Positions 46,066-55,356 of a stretch of 64,000 nt of DNA are shown in pieces. The position numbers and the translations under genes are program-made. This stretch comes from Nonomuraea rubra (GTDB lineage Bacteria; Actinomycetota; Actinomycetes; Streptosporangiales; Streptosporangiaceae): contig NZ_JACHMI010000001.1 of NCBI RefSeq assembly GCF_014207985.1, positions 12,197,001 to 12,261,000 on the forward strand, written 5' to 3'. The notes under the pieces were generated by a model. It was given only the letters and a program-made list of their open reading frames with translations, had not been told where the DNA came from and ran no database searches. Numbering within the stretch: the stretch's first letter is position 1; every line of letters starts with the position of its first letter.

Positions 46066-48102
46066 ATGGCCGAAACCCCTGAACAGCCCACTTACCAGCG
46101 TCTCGGCCCCGTCAACTGGCTGCCCGAGGAGCGCAAGCTCGTCGAGCGGTACGAGGCGGAGGTCAGGGAGCTGCGCCGGCGGCTGGAGATCGCCGAGGCC
46201 AAGGCCGCGTACGCCACCTGGAAGCTGGAGGCCACGCAGGCCAAGCGCACGTACAAGCTGGGCGAGGCCCTGGGCTCGAAGAGCCCGGGGAAGATCGTCG
46301 AGGCGGTGCGGTCGCGGGAGAAGGCGCCCAAGGCGCCCATCCCGGTGAGCCTGGCCATCGCGGCGGCCGAGAACAAGCCGCCGCTGGTCGAGGTGCCCGC
46401 GGTGAAGTGGCCGAACGGCCCGGTGAACCGGCCCGACCTGAAGGTCGCGGTGATCCTGGACGACTTCTCCAGGATGGCCTTCCGCTACGAGTGGGACCAG
46501 ATCGAGTTCGGGCTCAAGGACTGGCCGGAGATCTTCGCCGAGAAGCGTCCCGACCTGCTGTTCTGCGAGTCGGCCTGGCACGGGAACCAGGGCCGCTGGC
46601 GCTACCAGATGACCGGCACGAACGCGCCCAAGGACCCGCTGCGCGACCTGGTGGCCTGGTGCAGGAGCGAGGGCATCCCGACGGTCTTCTGGAACAAGGA
46701 GGACCCGCCGAACTTCGACTTCTTCATCGACACGGCCAAGCTGTTCGACTACGTGTTCACCTGCGACGGTGACATGCTGCCGAAATATCGGGAAATTTTG
46801 GGACACGACCGGGTGGACGTGCTGCAGTTCGCCGCCCAGCCCCGCGTGCACAACCCGATCCAGCAGAACAAGGGCCGCCTGCACGACGTCGTCTTCGCCG
46901 GCATGTACTTCCGCGACAAGCACCCCGAGCGCCGCGAGCAGATGGAGGTCGTGCTCGACCCGGTCAGGGAGCTGGGGCTGCACATCTTCGCGCGCAACGG
47001 CGAGGTGGACGAGAAGTACGCCTGGCCGGAGAAGTACCGGCCGCACATCGTGGGCGAGCTGCCCTACGACCAGATGCTGGCCGCGTACCGGATGTACAAG
47101 GTCTTCCTCAACGTCAACTCCGTGCTCGACTCGCCGACCATGTGCGCGCGGCGCGTCTTCGAGCTGTCCGCCTGCTCCACGCCCGTGGTGTCGGGGTGGT
47201 CCCGGGCCATCGAGGAGACGTTCGGCGAGCTGATCCCGATCGCGCGCGAGCCGATCGAGTCGTACAACCAGGTCCTGCACCTGATCAACAGCCCGGAGCT
47301 GCGGGCCAGGATGGGGCACCTGGCGATGCGCGAGGTGTTCGACAAGCACCTGTTCTCGCACCGTGTGGACCAGATCCTCCAGGACCTCGGCCACCAGGTG
47401 ACGCCCCGGTCGCGCTCGATCACCGTCGTGCTGCCCACCAACCGCGCCTCCCAGATCGAGCACGCGATCTCCTCGGTCGCCAAGCAGCTCCACCGGCCGC
47501 TGCAGCTCGTCATGGTGCTGCACGGCCTGGACATCGACCCGGTCGTGGTGGCCGACAAGGCCCGCATGGCGGGCATCACGGACGTCACCGTCCTGCCCGC
47601 TGACGCCTCGCTGTCGCTCGGCGCGTGCATGAACCTGGGCATCGCCGCCGCCGAGGGCGAGCTGATCGCCAAGATGGACGACGACAACCTGTACGGCGAG
47701 CACTACCTGTCGGACCTGGTGCGCTCCTTCGACTACTCCGACGCGGAGATGACCGGCAAGGGCGCGCACTACGCCTACTTCGAGGGCAGCAACACCACCA
47801 TGTTCCGGCTGCCCGGGCTCGAACACCGGTACTCGTGGCTGGTCCAGGGCGGCACGTTCCTCGGCAAGGCGGACCTGTTCCGCACGTACCCGTTCGCCGA
47901 CATCACCCGCGGCGAGGACACCCACCTCGTGCGGCGGCTGAAGGAGGACGGCGTCAAGATCTACTCGGCGGACCGGTTCAACTTCGTCTACTGGCGCAGC
48001 GCCGACACCGCGATGCACACCTGGCAGGCCGACCACATCAAGCTGACCAGGAACGCCCAGTTCTCCTTCGTCGGCCGCCCGGACGCGCACGTCCTCATCT
48101 AG
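46066..48102 (+). CDS. Two-domain glycosyltransferase (CgeB-like GT-B + GT2)
   Basis: The 678-aa protein has an N-terminal coiled coil (about 18-60, RKLVERYEAEVRELRRRLEI), then a CgeB/DUF3880-type GT-B domain (about 125-440). The GT-B domain has VAVILDDFSRMAFRYEWDQI, TVFWNKEDPPNFDFF and FLNVNSVLDSPTMCARRVFE. A C-terminal GT2 domain follows (about 455-640), with SITVVLPTNRASQIEHAISS, AEGELIAKMDDDNLYG (the DxD metal site) and TRGEDTHLVRRLKEDG. It probably adds two sugars in sequence to a surface polymer or protein. It follows wecB by 54 bases and is likely in the same operon. Confidence 0.87.
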   Translation: MAETPEQPTYQRLGPVNWLPEERKLVERYEAEVRELRRRLEIAEAKAAYATWKLEATQAKRTYKLGEALGSKSPGKIVEAVRSREKAPKAPIPVSLAIAAAENKPPLVEVPAVKWPNGPVNRPDLKVAVILDDFSRMAFRYEWDQIEFGLKDWPEIFAEKRPDLLFCESAWHGNQGRWRYQMTGTNAPKDPLRDLVAWCRSEGIPTVFWNKEDPPNFDFFIDTAKLFDYVFTCDGDMLPKYREILGHDRVDVLQFAAQPRVHNPIQQNKGRLHDVVFAGMYFRDKHPERREQMEVVLDPVRELGLHIFARNGEVDEKYAWPEKYRPHIVGELPYDQMLAAYRMYKVFLNVNSVLDSPTMCARRVFELSACSTPVVSGWSRAIEETFGELIPIAREPIESYNQVLHLINSPELRARMGHLAMREVFDKHLFSHRVDQILQDLGHQVTPRSRSITVVLPTNRASQIEHAISSVAKQLHRPLQLVMVLHGLDIDPVVVADKARMAGITDVTVLPADASLSLGACMNLGIAAAEGELIAKMDDDNLYGEHYLSDLVRSFDYSDAEMTGKGAHYAYFEGSNTTMFRLPGLEHRYSWLVQGGTFLGKADLFRTYPFADITRGEDTHLVRRLKEDGVKIYSADRFNFVYWRSADTAMHTWQADHIKLTRNAQFSFVGRPDAHVLI

Positions 48103-48108
48103 CGGCGC

Positions 48109-49077
48109 ATGCGTACGAGCCTGGTCATCGAACGGCTTGACCGGATCCCGGTGTCGGTGACGCTGACACCGGGCCTGTCCATGCTCGCCCTGATCACCGA
48201 CGCGCTCTCGGGCCGGACCAGGGGCGCCCCCGAGCCGTGGCGCCGCCTGGTGCGCTCGGCCGCCAGGATCCCGGACGAGATGGTGCTGCGCTCGCTGGCC
48301 ACCCCGGGCTTCAGCGTGCTGCCCGACCTGGTGCTGCCCGGCGAGTTCACCCGCGACCTGGACGTTCCGTCACAGGTCGAGATGCTGCGCGACCTGCGGC
48401 CCGACGCCCTGCTGGAAGAGCTGGACACGATCACCGACGGGCAGCCGCCGGCGCACTGGCACCCCGCGCTGAAGGACCCGGACCGCTGGCTGCACGGCTA
48501 CGCCGACCTGGTCGAGGCGGCCTGGGCCGCGATGCGGCCTGTGTGGAGCCGGGCGCGGCCGCTGTTCGAGCGCGAGGTCGAGCGCGTGGCGGTGGCCGCC
48601 GCGCGCAGGTCGCTCGACGTGGTGCTGAACGACCTGCACGCCGGCTGCAGCTTCACCGACGGCACGCTCAGCTTCCCCGACTTCGAGCCCGAGCGGTTCT
48701 CCATCGGCTCGCGCGGGCTGGTGCTGATGCCCATGCTCGCGGGCCCGAACGCGCTCATCGCCCGCCTCGACGGCCCCGACGCGGTGTGGATCGGCTACCC
48801 CCTGCCGGGCGCCGAGCCCGGGCGCGAGGAGCGCGACGACAGGCTGGAGGTCCTCGTCGGGGACGTGCGCTCGGCCATCCTGACCGGCCTGGACCGCCCG
48901 CTGACGATGGGCGCGCTGGCCAGGCGCGTCAAGCACGCCCCGAACGTGGTCTCCTACCACTGCAACTGGCTGGAGTCGGCCGGTCTGATCGAGCGGCGGC
49001 GGGACGGCAGGGAGATCCACGTCTACAGGACGCCCCGCGCGGCCGTCCTCATGGACCTGTACGGCGTCGCCGGTTAG
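48109..49077 (+). CDS. ArsR-like winged-helix regulator with large N-terminal domain
   Basis: The 322-aa protein starts six bases after the glycosyltransferase stop. The C-terminal 80 residues are a winged helix (LTMGALARRVKHAPNVVSYHCNWLESAGLIERRRDGREIHVY). The N-terminal 230 residues match the DUF5937-like region seen in actinobacterial ArsR-type regulators (FSVLPDLVLPGEFTRDL, SFTDGTLSFPDFEPERFSIGSRGLVLMP in two parts). It has no metal-binding Cys pair in the helix, so it is not a classic arsenic sensor. Its place may indicate control of the glycan genes. Confidence 0.8.
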   Translation: MRTSLVIERLDRIPVSVTLTPGLSMLALITDALSGRTRGAPEPWRRLVRSAARIPDEMVLRSLATPGFSVLPDLVLPGEFTRDLDVPSQVEMLRDLRPDALLEELDTITDGQPPAHWHPALKDPDRWLHGYADLVEAAWAAMRPVWSRARPLFEREVERVAVAAARRSLDVVLNDLHAGCSFTDGTLSFPDFEPERFSIGSRGLVLMPMLAGPNALIARLDGPDAVWIGYPLPGAEPGREERDDRLEVLVGDVRSAILTGLDRPLTMGALARRVKHAPNVVSYHCNWLESAGLIERRRDGREIHVYRTPRAAVLMDLYGVAG

Positions 49078-49544
49078 CCCCTGACGTACCCGAGCCGGCC
49101 CTCGGCCGTCACCTTGGTGGTGGGCGTGTTCTCGCAGTCGGCCTTGATGGAGTAGAAGTGGCTGTCGGCCGCGGCCCAGTGGCAGCGGTAGATCGGGCGG
49201 GTGAAGCCGGCGGTGGGCTTGGCGTAGAGGTAGCCCTCCAGCCTGAGGTAGCTGTTGTTGTCGCCCTCGCAGTCGCGCCGCAGGCTCAGGAACTGGTCGA
49301 GCTTGGCGTGGCCGGCCATGCAGCCGTACAGCGGGATGGTGCCCGGCGCGCGGTTGGCCAGGATGGCGACGCGCCCCTCCGGCCTGTACTTACCGCCGGG
49401 CGCCTCGCCCGTGGTGCTCCAGTGCTTGGCGCCGTTGTAGTACCGCACCAGGTCGACGGTGGTGGCGGCCTGCGCGGCCGGCACGGCCAGCGCGAGGCTC
49501 GCGGCGCATCCGGCGAGGAGGGCGGCGGCTCGGCGTACGATCAT
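49074..49544 (-). CDS. Secreted DUF5648-like protein
   Basis: The ATG at 49542-49544 follows AGGGGGAC and gives 156 aa. The signal peptide is residues 1-26 (RRAAALLAGCAASLALAVPAAQA). The mature part has short repeats of the type LVRYYNGAKHWSTTGE, GYLYAKPTAGFTRPIYRCHW, DSHFYSIKADCE and AEGRLGYVRG, the tyrosine/tryptophan-rich pattern of DUF5648-like repeats found in exported proteins. The role is unknown and it may bind the cell wall or sugar. The gene end overlaps the convergent regulator by four bases. Confidence 0.75.
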   Translation of the reverse strand: MIVRRAAALLAGCAASLALAVPAAQAATTVDLVRYYNGAKHWSTTGEAPGGKYRPEGRVAILANRAPGTIPLYGCMAGHAKLDQFLSLRRDCEGDNNSYLRLEGYLYAKPTAGFTRPIYRCHWAAADSHFYSIKADCENTPTTKVTAEGRLGYVRG

Positions 49545-49634
49545 GTGTCCCCCTGAGAAGTCGGTCCTGATCAACGTTCGGGACGTTAACAAGGGCCGCG
49601 GAGCCGCCTCCGACACTTCCAAAGATCGCGAAAC

Positions 49635-50309
49635 TTACGGCTTCACGCGGGCGAGGTTCTGGTCGGCCAGGTTCGCCAGCTCGTACAGGCCCTGCGGCTT
49701 GACCCGCTGCCCGACCACCAGCATGCTCATGATCAGGGTCCCCCGCCTGATCATGACCGAGCCGATCTGCGCGTTGTTCTTCTCGCCCGCCGCCGTCGTC
49801 AGGTAGGCCCGCGACTGGTCGCCCTTGGTGGGCATGTCCAGCGTCTTGGTCCTGTACGTGACCTTCGCGCCCCCGACGTCGGCCGTGTAGTCGGCGCACT
49901 GCTTCGGCAGCGGCTCGGGGAAGGCGGCCTTCGGCAGCGAGACCACGGCCTGCGTGATCGAGCCGCGGGCCGCGGAGAAGGCGACGACGGCGGCGGGCGA
50001 CTTGGCCACCTCCGGCTTGGCGGCGTCGAGCTGGGCGGCCCCCGCGCACTCGGGGTGCTGCGCCCTGGCCTTGCGGACGGCCTCCAGCCCCTGCTGGGTG
50101 GACTTGAGCGTGCCGAACTCGCCCAGCTCGGGGCCGTACGCGACGCTCATGCCCTTGGGCACCGGCAGCAGCGCGGCGCGCAGCTTGGCGCTGGCGGCGG
50201 ACGACTGCGCGGGCGGCGCCGAGGCGGCGGGGGGCGCGGGCTCCTCCGCCGAGGAACATCCGGCGATGACCAGAGTGCTCAGGAATATCCCGGGAATTGC
50301 TTTATGCAT
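49635..50309 (-). CDS. Lipoprotein with sensor-like extracellular domain
   Basis: The 224-aa preprotein carries the lipobox VIAGC, with lipidation at Cys18 after a short signal sequence. A Pro/Ala/Ser linker leads to a globular domain (MSVAYGPELGEFGTLK, CAGAAQLDA, ITQAVVSLPKAAFPEPLP, SVMIRRGTLIMSMLVVG). The pattern of two conserved-looking Cys and alternating strands recalls PknH-like sensor or DUF5642-type lipoproteins, without certainty. It is 90 bases upstream of the secreted DUF5648-like gene, in the same direction. Confidence 0.75.
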   Translation of the reverse strand: MHKAIPGIFLSTLVIAGCSSAEEPAPPAASAPPAQSSAASAKLRAALLPVPKGMSVAYGPELGEFGTLKSTQQGLEAVRKARAQHPECAGAAQLDAAKPEVAKSPAAVVAFSAARGSITQAVVSLPKAAFPEPLPKQCADYTADVGGAKVTYRTKTLDMPTKGDQSRAYLTTAAGEKNNAQIGSVMIRRGTLIMSMLVVGQRVKPQGLYELANLADQNLARVKP

Positions 50310-50558
50310 GGCCGCTCCATTTCGCTACATGGACATTGGTCAAAACGCTAGAGGAAGTGAGGAGCACAGGAGAGAGTAACGTCGGTATTCACGGGATTCA
50401 GCGGATTCCCGGTTCTCCGCCATGTCACTACCTGGGATGATGCGGGCGAGATCGGCACCGCCCGTCAAATCGGCCTCGCGGTAATAGGGCGGGCAAAATG
50501 TTTCCCGAGCCCTGCGCGTCCCGATGCGGCTTTTCTCCCGGCTGCTGATGATCGCGGC

Positions 50559-52166
50559 ATGAGCTTCTCTCCGCGCGCGCTCGGGATGGACGTGCCCATC
50601 ACCCGCAGGGACTTCTTCGACGGCATCGCCGTGAGCTGCGTGGCCGGCGGCGCGACCGGGAGAACGGCCCTCAAGCCGCCGGACCCGCCGGACGCCTTCA
50701 CGGTGCGCGGCGACACCAGTGAGGCGCTCAGCGTCGCGCACGCGCTGCGGGACGGCCGTTTCTGGGCGCACGCCGGCCCGCCCGTGCCCACGGGGGAGAG
50801 TCACGACCTCGTTGTGGTGGGAGGAGGGCGCGGCGGGCGCAGCGCGGCGGCCGAGTGGCTGCGCCGCCACCCGCGGGCGAGCGTCCTCCTGCTCGACAAC
50901 CACGAAGCCCTCAGCGACCGCGAACCCCTCGCCGGCCGCGAGGCCCCCGGCGACCGCGAAACCTCCGGCGACCGCGAGGCCATCGGCAGCCGTGAAGCCC
51001 TCGCCGGGCCGGCCGCCTTCGACGCCGTGATGTGCGACGCGGAGAGCTTCGGCGCCGACACCCTGGTCGAGACCTCCTCCCCCGGCTGGATCGACCGGCT
51101 GCCGATCGCCTGGCAGGCGCGGCGGGACCTGCGCGCCCTGCACGAGGACCCGCCCGACTGGTTCCCCGGGCTGCCGGCCGAGGGCAAGCAGGAGCGGCTG
51201 GCGGAGCTGACGTACGCGCAGTTCCTGCGGGAGGTGTGCGGGGCGCATCCCGACGCGGAGCGGTTCTGCAGGACCATGCCGAGCCCCGGCTGGGGGTACG
51301 ACACGCGGGCGTTCGGCGCGATCGACGCCTGGGGCACCGGGTATCCGGGCTTCGCCGGGCTGGGGCTCGGCAGGGAGGAGCCCTCCAGGTACAACTCGCC
51401 GACCGTCCGCCGGCACTGGCACGGGCCCGCGCCCGTGGCCGCCGTGCCTCCGCTGGACCGGCGGGTGCGCGTCCGGACGTCCAGCCCGGTGGTGTCCGTA
51501 CGGGACGGCGCCGGGTCCGCGACCGTGGGGTACTTCGACGGGCATCAGGTGCGCACCGTGGAGGCGGGGGCGGTGATCCTGGCCTGCTGGAGCGCCGTGG
51601 TGCCGTACCTGGTGCCCGAGCTGCCGGAGGAGCGGCGGCGGGCGCTGCGGCAGGCGACGCGGGTGCCGCTGCTGGAGGCGACCGTACGGCTGCGCGACCC
51701 GGGCGCCTGGCGGCGGCTGGGCGTGCGGCGGGTGCGGTGGACGGGGGCGTACTGGTGCGCGAGCGAGTTCACGCCTCCGGACACCGTGCGGATGCTGGCC
51801 ACGCCGTGCCGGTCCGAGCTGGGCCCTGGGACGGGGTCGGCTGCGGGCAGGCGGGAGTTGCTCAGGACGCCGTACAGCACGCTGGAGCACACGGTCAGGG
51901 ATCAGCTCGCCCGGCTGCTCGGCCCGGCCGGCTTCGACCCCGGCGGGGGCATCGCGGCGATCACGGTGCACCGGTGGGGGCACGCGCTGGCGCCCGAGTA
52001 CTGCCGGCCGTGGCACGCGTTCTACCCGGACGGGCCGTTCCCGGCGGACGCGGCGCGCGGCCGGTTCGGCAGGATCGCGATCGCGGGCTCCGACGCCGAG
52101 CCCGCCGCGCGCGGCGAGGCGGCCGTCGCGGCGGCCCTGCGCGCCGTGGCGGAGCTGGCGCCATGA
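50559..52166 (+). CDS. Spermidine-dehydrogenase-like FAD protein with altered N-terminal fold
   Basis: The 535-aa protein opens MDVPITRRDFFDGIAVS (internal Met10) as spermidine dehydrogenases do. The FAD fold starts HDLVVVGGGRGGRSAAAEWL, with the acidic residue in LLLDNHE. In relatives a GGHAKRNEF-type segment follows. Here it is replaced by an irregular run of DRE/GRE/SRE repeats (about residues 118-150). Later motifs remain recognisable: AWGTGYPGFAGLGLG, AVILACWSAVVPYLVP and a C-terminal FAD contact FGRIAIAGSDAEPAARGEAAV. The protein is about 80-100 residues shorter than usual. It may be inactive or altered. Its stop overlaps the start of the PrsW gene. Confidence 0.78.
   Translation: MSFSPRALGMDVPITRRDFFDGIAVSCVAGGATGRTALKPPDPPDAFTVRGDTSEALSVAHALRDGRFWAHAGPPVPTGESHDLVVVGGGRGGRSAAAEWLRRHPRASVLLLDNHEALSDREPLAGREAPGDRETSGDREAIGSREALAGPAAFDAVMCDAESFGADTLVETSSPGWIDRLPIAWQARRDLRALHEDPPDWFPGLPAEGKQERLAELTYAQFLREVCGAHPDAERFCRTMPSPGWGYDTRAFGAIDAWGTGYPGFAGLGLGREEPSRYNSPTVRRHWHGPAPVAAVPPLDRRVRVRTSSPVVSVRDGAGSATVGYFDGHQVRTVEAGAVILACWSAVVPYLVPELPEERRRALRQATRVPLLEATVRLRDPGAWRRLGVRRVRWTGAYWCASEFTPPDTVRMLATPCRSELGPGTGSAAGRRELLRTPYSTLEHTVRDQLARLLGPAGFDPGGGIAAITVHRWGHALAPEYCRPWHAFYPDGPFPADAARGRFGRIAIAGSDAEPAARGEAAVAAALRAVAELAP
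50916..51011 (+). repeat. Irregular short tandem repeats inside the flavoprotein gene
   Basis: Copies of GACCGCGA(A/G) and GGCCGCGAGG-like 15-24-bp units recur at about 50917, 50935, 50953, 50968 and 50989, encoding DRE-P-L-A-G-type repeats. They replace a conserved part of the FAD domain and look like replication-slippage products. Confidence 0.6.
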
Positions 52167-53065
52167 AGGGCCCTGTGACCGCGGACAGCGGCGGAGACGG
52201 CACGACGACGGCCCTGTGGTTGCGGATCTTCCTGACGGGGCTGGTGCTCTGGCTGGCCACCGTGGTGGTGACCGCGTGGACGGGGAACTCGAACCTGGTG
52301 CCGACGGTGGTGCTGTTCGGCAGCTTCCTGGTGCCGGTGACGTTCGTGGTGTGGGCGTACGGGCGGGGGCGCTCGCCGGAGGTGACGGTCGAGCGGCTGT
52401 TCGTGGCGTTCGTGGTGGGCGGCGTGCTGGGGGTGCTGGGCGCGTCGCTGCTGGAGAGCTGGCTGCTGCGGCCGTCGCTGCTGGTGTACGTGCTCGTCGG
52501 CCTGATCGAGGAGGGCGTCAAGCTGGCGGCCCTGGTCTTCGTCACCCGGCACGTGGTCAGGCGCGCGACCAGGGACGGGGTGGTGCTGGGCGCCACCGTC
52601 GGCTTCGGCTTCGCCGCCTTCGAGAGCGCGGGCTACGCCTTCAACGCCCTGTTCACCGCGGGCGGCCTGTCGCTGACGCAGCTCGTGGAGACCGAGGTGC
52701 TGCGGGGCATCCTGACGCCGGTCGGGCACGGCCTGTGGACGGCGATCGCGGGCGGGGCGCTGTTCCGCGCGGGTGGGCGGGTGACCGGGCCGGTCGTGCT
52801 GACCTACCTGGGCGTCTCGCTGCTGCACGCGTTGTGGGACTCGATGAGCGCCATCGCGATCGCGATCACGCTGGTGCTGACCGGGCGGCCGTGGCAGTTC
52901 GAGCTGCTGCGCATCGGCCGGGTGCCGCACGTGACGCAGTGGCAGGTGCACGTGTACACGCTGCTGAACTGGGCGGGACTCATCGTGATCTCGCTGGTCG
53001 CGCTCGGGTGGCTGTGGACGACGGTGGCCTCGGCGCGCCGGGATCGGGGGATCTTGTCCCAATAA
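52163..53065 (+). CDS. PrsW-family intramembrane metalloprotease
   Basis: The 300-aa protein has about eight membrane spans and starts in a four-base ATGA overlap with the preceding gene. Catalytic motifs of the PrsW/CAAX-like family are present: EExxK as GLIEEGVKLAAL, GATVGFGFAAFESAGYAFNA, and the HxxxD motif in SLLHALWDSM. In Bacillus PrsW cleaves an anti-sigma factor. Here the substrate is unknown, though a membrane-bound sigma fusion exists elsewhere in the window. Confidence 0.9.
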   Translation: MKGPVTADSGGDGTTTALWLRIFLTGLVLWLATVVVTAWTGNSNLVPTVVLFGSFLVPVTFVVWAYGRGRSPEVTVERLFVAFVVGGVLGVLGASLLESWLLRPSLLVYVLVGLIEEGVKLAALVFVTRHVVRRATRDGVVLGATVGFGFAAFESAGYAFNALFTAGGLSLTQLVETEVLRGILTPVGHGLWTAIAGGALFRAGGRVTGPVVLTYLGVSLLHALWDSMSAIAIAITLVLTGRPWQFELLRIGRVPHVTQWQVHVYTLLNWAGLIVISLVALGWLWTTVASARRDRGILSQ

Positions 53066-53163
53066 TCACGGTAATGAACGCCTTCCTCCCACTGCGCCGG
53101 AAGCATAATCGGTGCTAGTCTCCTGTGCGATCTTCCGGAGGTGTATTTACACAAGGTGTGGAA

Positions 53164-55356
53164 ATGCCCCCGACTCGAGGTTGGGACATGGGCTCGCGAA
53201 ACCGGTCAATTCGGTTCAAGATCTTTTTATTGCTGCTGCTACCCCTCCTGTCTCTGAGCGCGCTCTGGGGTTTCGTCCTCAACCTCACCATGGGCGACGC
53301 CCAGTCACTGCTCCGCGCGAACACCCTCTACGACACGATCGGCGTCACCTCCACCGACCTGGGACTTCAGCTTCAGGCCGAGCGCGTGCGCTCCGCGGAG
53401 GCGCTCACAACGCGTGAACTCACCGAGGTGCTCGGCGGCCAGCGCGCCCGCACCGACAAGTCGGTCACCGACTTCAGGCAGGCCGTCACCGACGCCGGCG
53501 GCGCGGTCGGCGACGATCTCCGGCGGCCACTCGACACCCTCAACATGGCTCTCGACAGGCTCGCCCTGATCCGGTCGGACATCGACAACGGGATCAGCTC
53601 CCGCCTGGACGGCCTGACCGAGTACAACCGCGTGCTCGACGCCCTCTTCCAGCTCTACGACCACCTGATCACGGTCTCCGACCTGGAGATCTTCCAGCAG
53701 GCCTCGTCGCTGCAGGCCATGGGCATGGCCAGGGAGTACATCGCCAGGGAGCACGCCCTGGCCATCGGCGCGCTGTCCGACGGCCGGCTCACCCCGCAGG
53801 AGACGGCGGCCTTCACCGAGTACGCGGCCTCCAGGAAGTTCCTGCACTCTCGCGGCCTGGCCGGGCTCGACGTGACGCTGCGCAGGCCGTACGAGCAGGT
53901 CTTCGCCACCGAGCCGTTCCTCACCTTCGCCACCATGGAGTCGCGCGTCATCAAGATCGGCGCCCCTCCCGCCGACGCCGACGGCTGGCACCGGGCCGTC
54001 GACCAGCTCACCGGCCGCCTCGACGACCTCGGCAAGAGCTCCTCCGACACCCTGGCCGCCCGTACGTCGCAGGCCGCCACCGGCACCGTCGTCGAGATCG
54101 CCATCGCGGGCGGCCTCGGCTTGATCGCCGTGCTCGCGTCGATCATCATCTCTGTACGCTTCGGTCGTCGCCTGGCCGGAGAGCTGGCCGGGCTGCGCGC
54201 CGCCGCGGTCGAGCTGTCCGGCCGGCGGCTGCCCGACATCGTGGCGCGGCTGCGCAGGGGCGAGGACGTCGACGTACGGAAGGAGGCCAAGGCGATCAAG
54301 GTGAGCGGTTCCGCTGAGATCACCGACGTGGCCAGGGCCTTCGGGTACGTGCAGCGCACCGCCGTGACGGCGGCGGTCGGCCAGGCGGCGCTGCGGCACG
54401 GCATCGGCCAGGTCTTCCTCAACCTCGCCCGGCGCAAGCAGGGCCTGCTGCACCGCCAGCTCGCGCTGCTCGACGGCATGCAGCGGCGCACCCACGACCC
54501 CGACAGGCTGGAGGAGCTCTTCCGCCTGGACCACCTGACCACGCGCATGCGGCGGCACGCGGAGAGCCTGATCGTGCTGTCCGGCGCCGCACCCGGACGC
54601 GCCTGGCGCAAGCCGGTGCCCGTGATCGACATCGTCCGGGCGGCGGTCTCCGAGATCGAGGACTACACCAGGGTCTCCGTGGAGACGATGCCGGCGGGCG
54701 CCATCGACGGCACCGCCGCGGCCGACGTCACCCACCTGCTGGCCGAGCTCGTCGAGAACGCCACCATCTACTCGCCGCCCGACACCGCCGTCCAGGTGCG
54801 CGGCGACATGGTGAGCAACGGCTACGCCATCGAGGTGGAGGACAGGGGGCTCGGGCTGTCGGCCGACGAGTACGCGCGGTTCAACGCGCTGCTCGCCGCG
54901 CCCCCCGAGTTCGACCTGGCCGACAGCGACCAGCTCGGCCTGTTCGTGGTCGCCACGCTGGCCCAGCGCCACGGGATCAAGGTGCTGCTGCGCCGCTCGC
55001 CGTTCGGCGGCACCACGGTCATCGTGCTGGTGCCGCGCGCGCTGGTGACCGAGCAGTCCGCGCTGGAGGCGGCCGGCGGCGACGGCAAGGCCGCGCTGCC
55101 GAGCCGTACGAGGAAGAAGGCGCTCGCGGTCGTGAGCTCCGGCACCCACGCGGGGCTGCCCAGGCGGGTACGGCAGGCGAACCTGGCCCCGCAGCTCAAG
55201 GAGACCCCGGAGGAGCCCGAGCAGGAGCCGGCACCCGAGCCGGCGGAACGCTCTCCCGACGAGGTACGCGACCTGTTCTCCGCCTTCCAGCGGGGGACCC
55301 AACGCGCCAGAGAAGAAGCCTCCCAGGAGGGGCCCATGAGTAAGGGGGATGCATGA
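53164..55356 (+). CDS. Conservon sensor kinase CvnA (NIT-HAMP-HATPase)
   Basis: I start at ATG 53164 (AAGGTG six bases upstream); ATG 53188 is an alternative. A first membrane span (RFKIFLLLLLPLLSLSALWGF) precedes a NIT-type extracytoplasmic helical sensor (about 55-320). A second span (VVEIAIAGGLGLIAVLASIIISV) and a HAMP-like linker follow. The kinase part has LDHLTTRMRRHAESLIVLSG as the likely H-box and a HATPase with LLAELVENATIYSPP, VEDRGLGLS and DQLGLFVVATLAQRHGIKV. The tail is Pro/Glu-rich and charged. It heads a full cvnA-B-C-D set joined by four-base overlaps at its first two junctions. Confidence 0.92.
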   Translation: MPPTRGWDMGSRNRSIRFKIFLLLLLPLLSLSALWGFVLNLTMGDAQSLLRANTLYDTIGVTSTDLGLQLQAERVRSAEALTTRELTEVLGGQRARTDKSVTDFRQAVTDAGGAVGDDLRRPLDTLNMALDRLALIRSDIDNGISSRLDGLTEYNRVLDALFQLYDHLITVSDLEIFQQASSLQAMGMAREYIAREHALAIGALSDGRLTPQETAAFTEYAASRKFLHSRGLAGLDVTLRRPYEQVFATEPFLTFATMESRVIKIGAPPADADGWHRAVDQLTGRLDDLGKSSSDTLAARTSQAATGTVVEIAIAGGLGLIAVLASIIISVRFGRRLAGELAGLRAAAVELSGRRLPDIVARLRRGEDVDVRKEAKAIKVSGSAEITDVARAFGYVQRTAVTAAVGQAALRHGIGQVFLNLARRKQGLLHRQLALLDGMQRRTHDPDRLEELFRLDHLTTRMRRHAESLIVLSGAAPGRAWRKPVPVIDIVRAAVSEIEDYTRVSVETMPAGAIDGTAAADVTHLLAELVENATIYSPPDTAVQVRGDMVSNGYAIEVEDRGLGLSADEYARFNALLAAPPEFDLADSDQLGLFVVATLAQRHGIKVLLRRSPFGGTTVIVLVPRALVTEQSALEAAGGDGKAALPSRTRKKALAVVSSGTHAGLPRRVRQANLAPQLKETPEEPEQEPAPEPAERSPDEVRDLFSAFQRGTQRAREEASQEGPMSKGDA

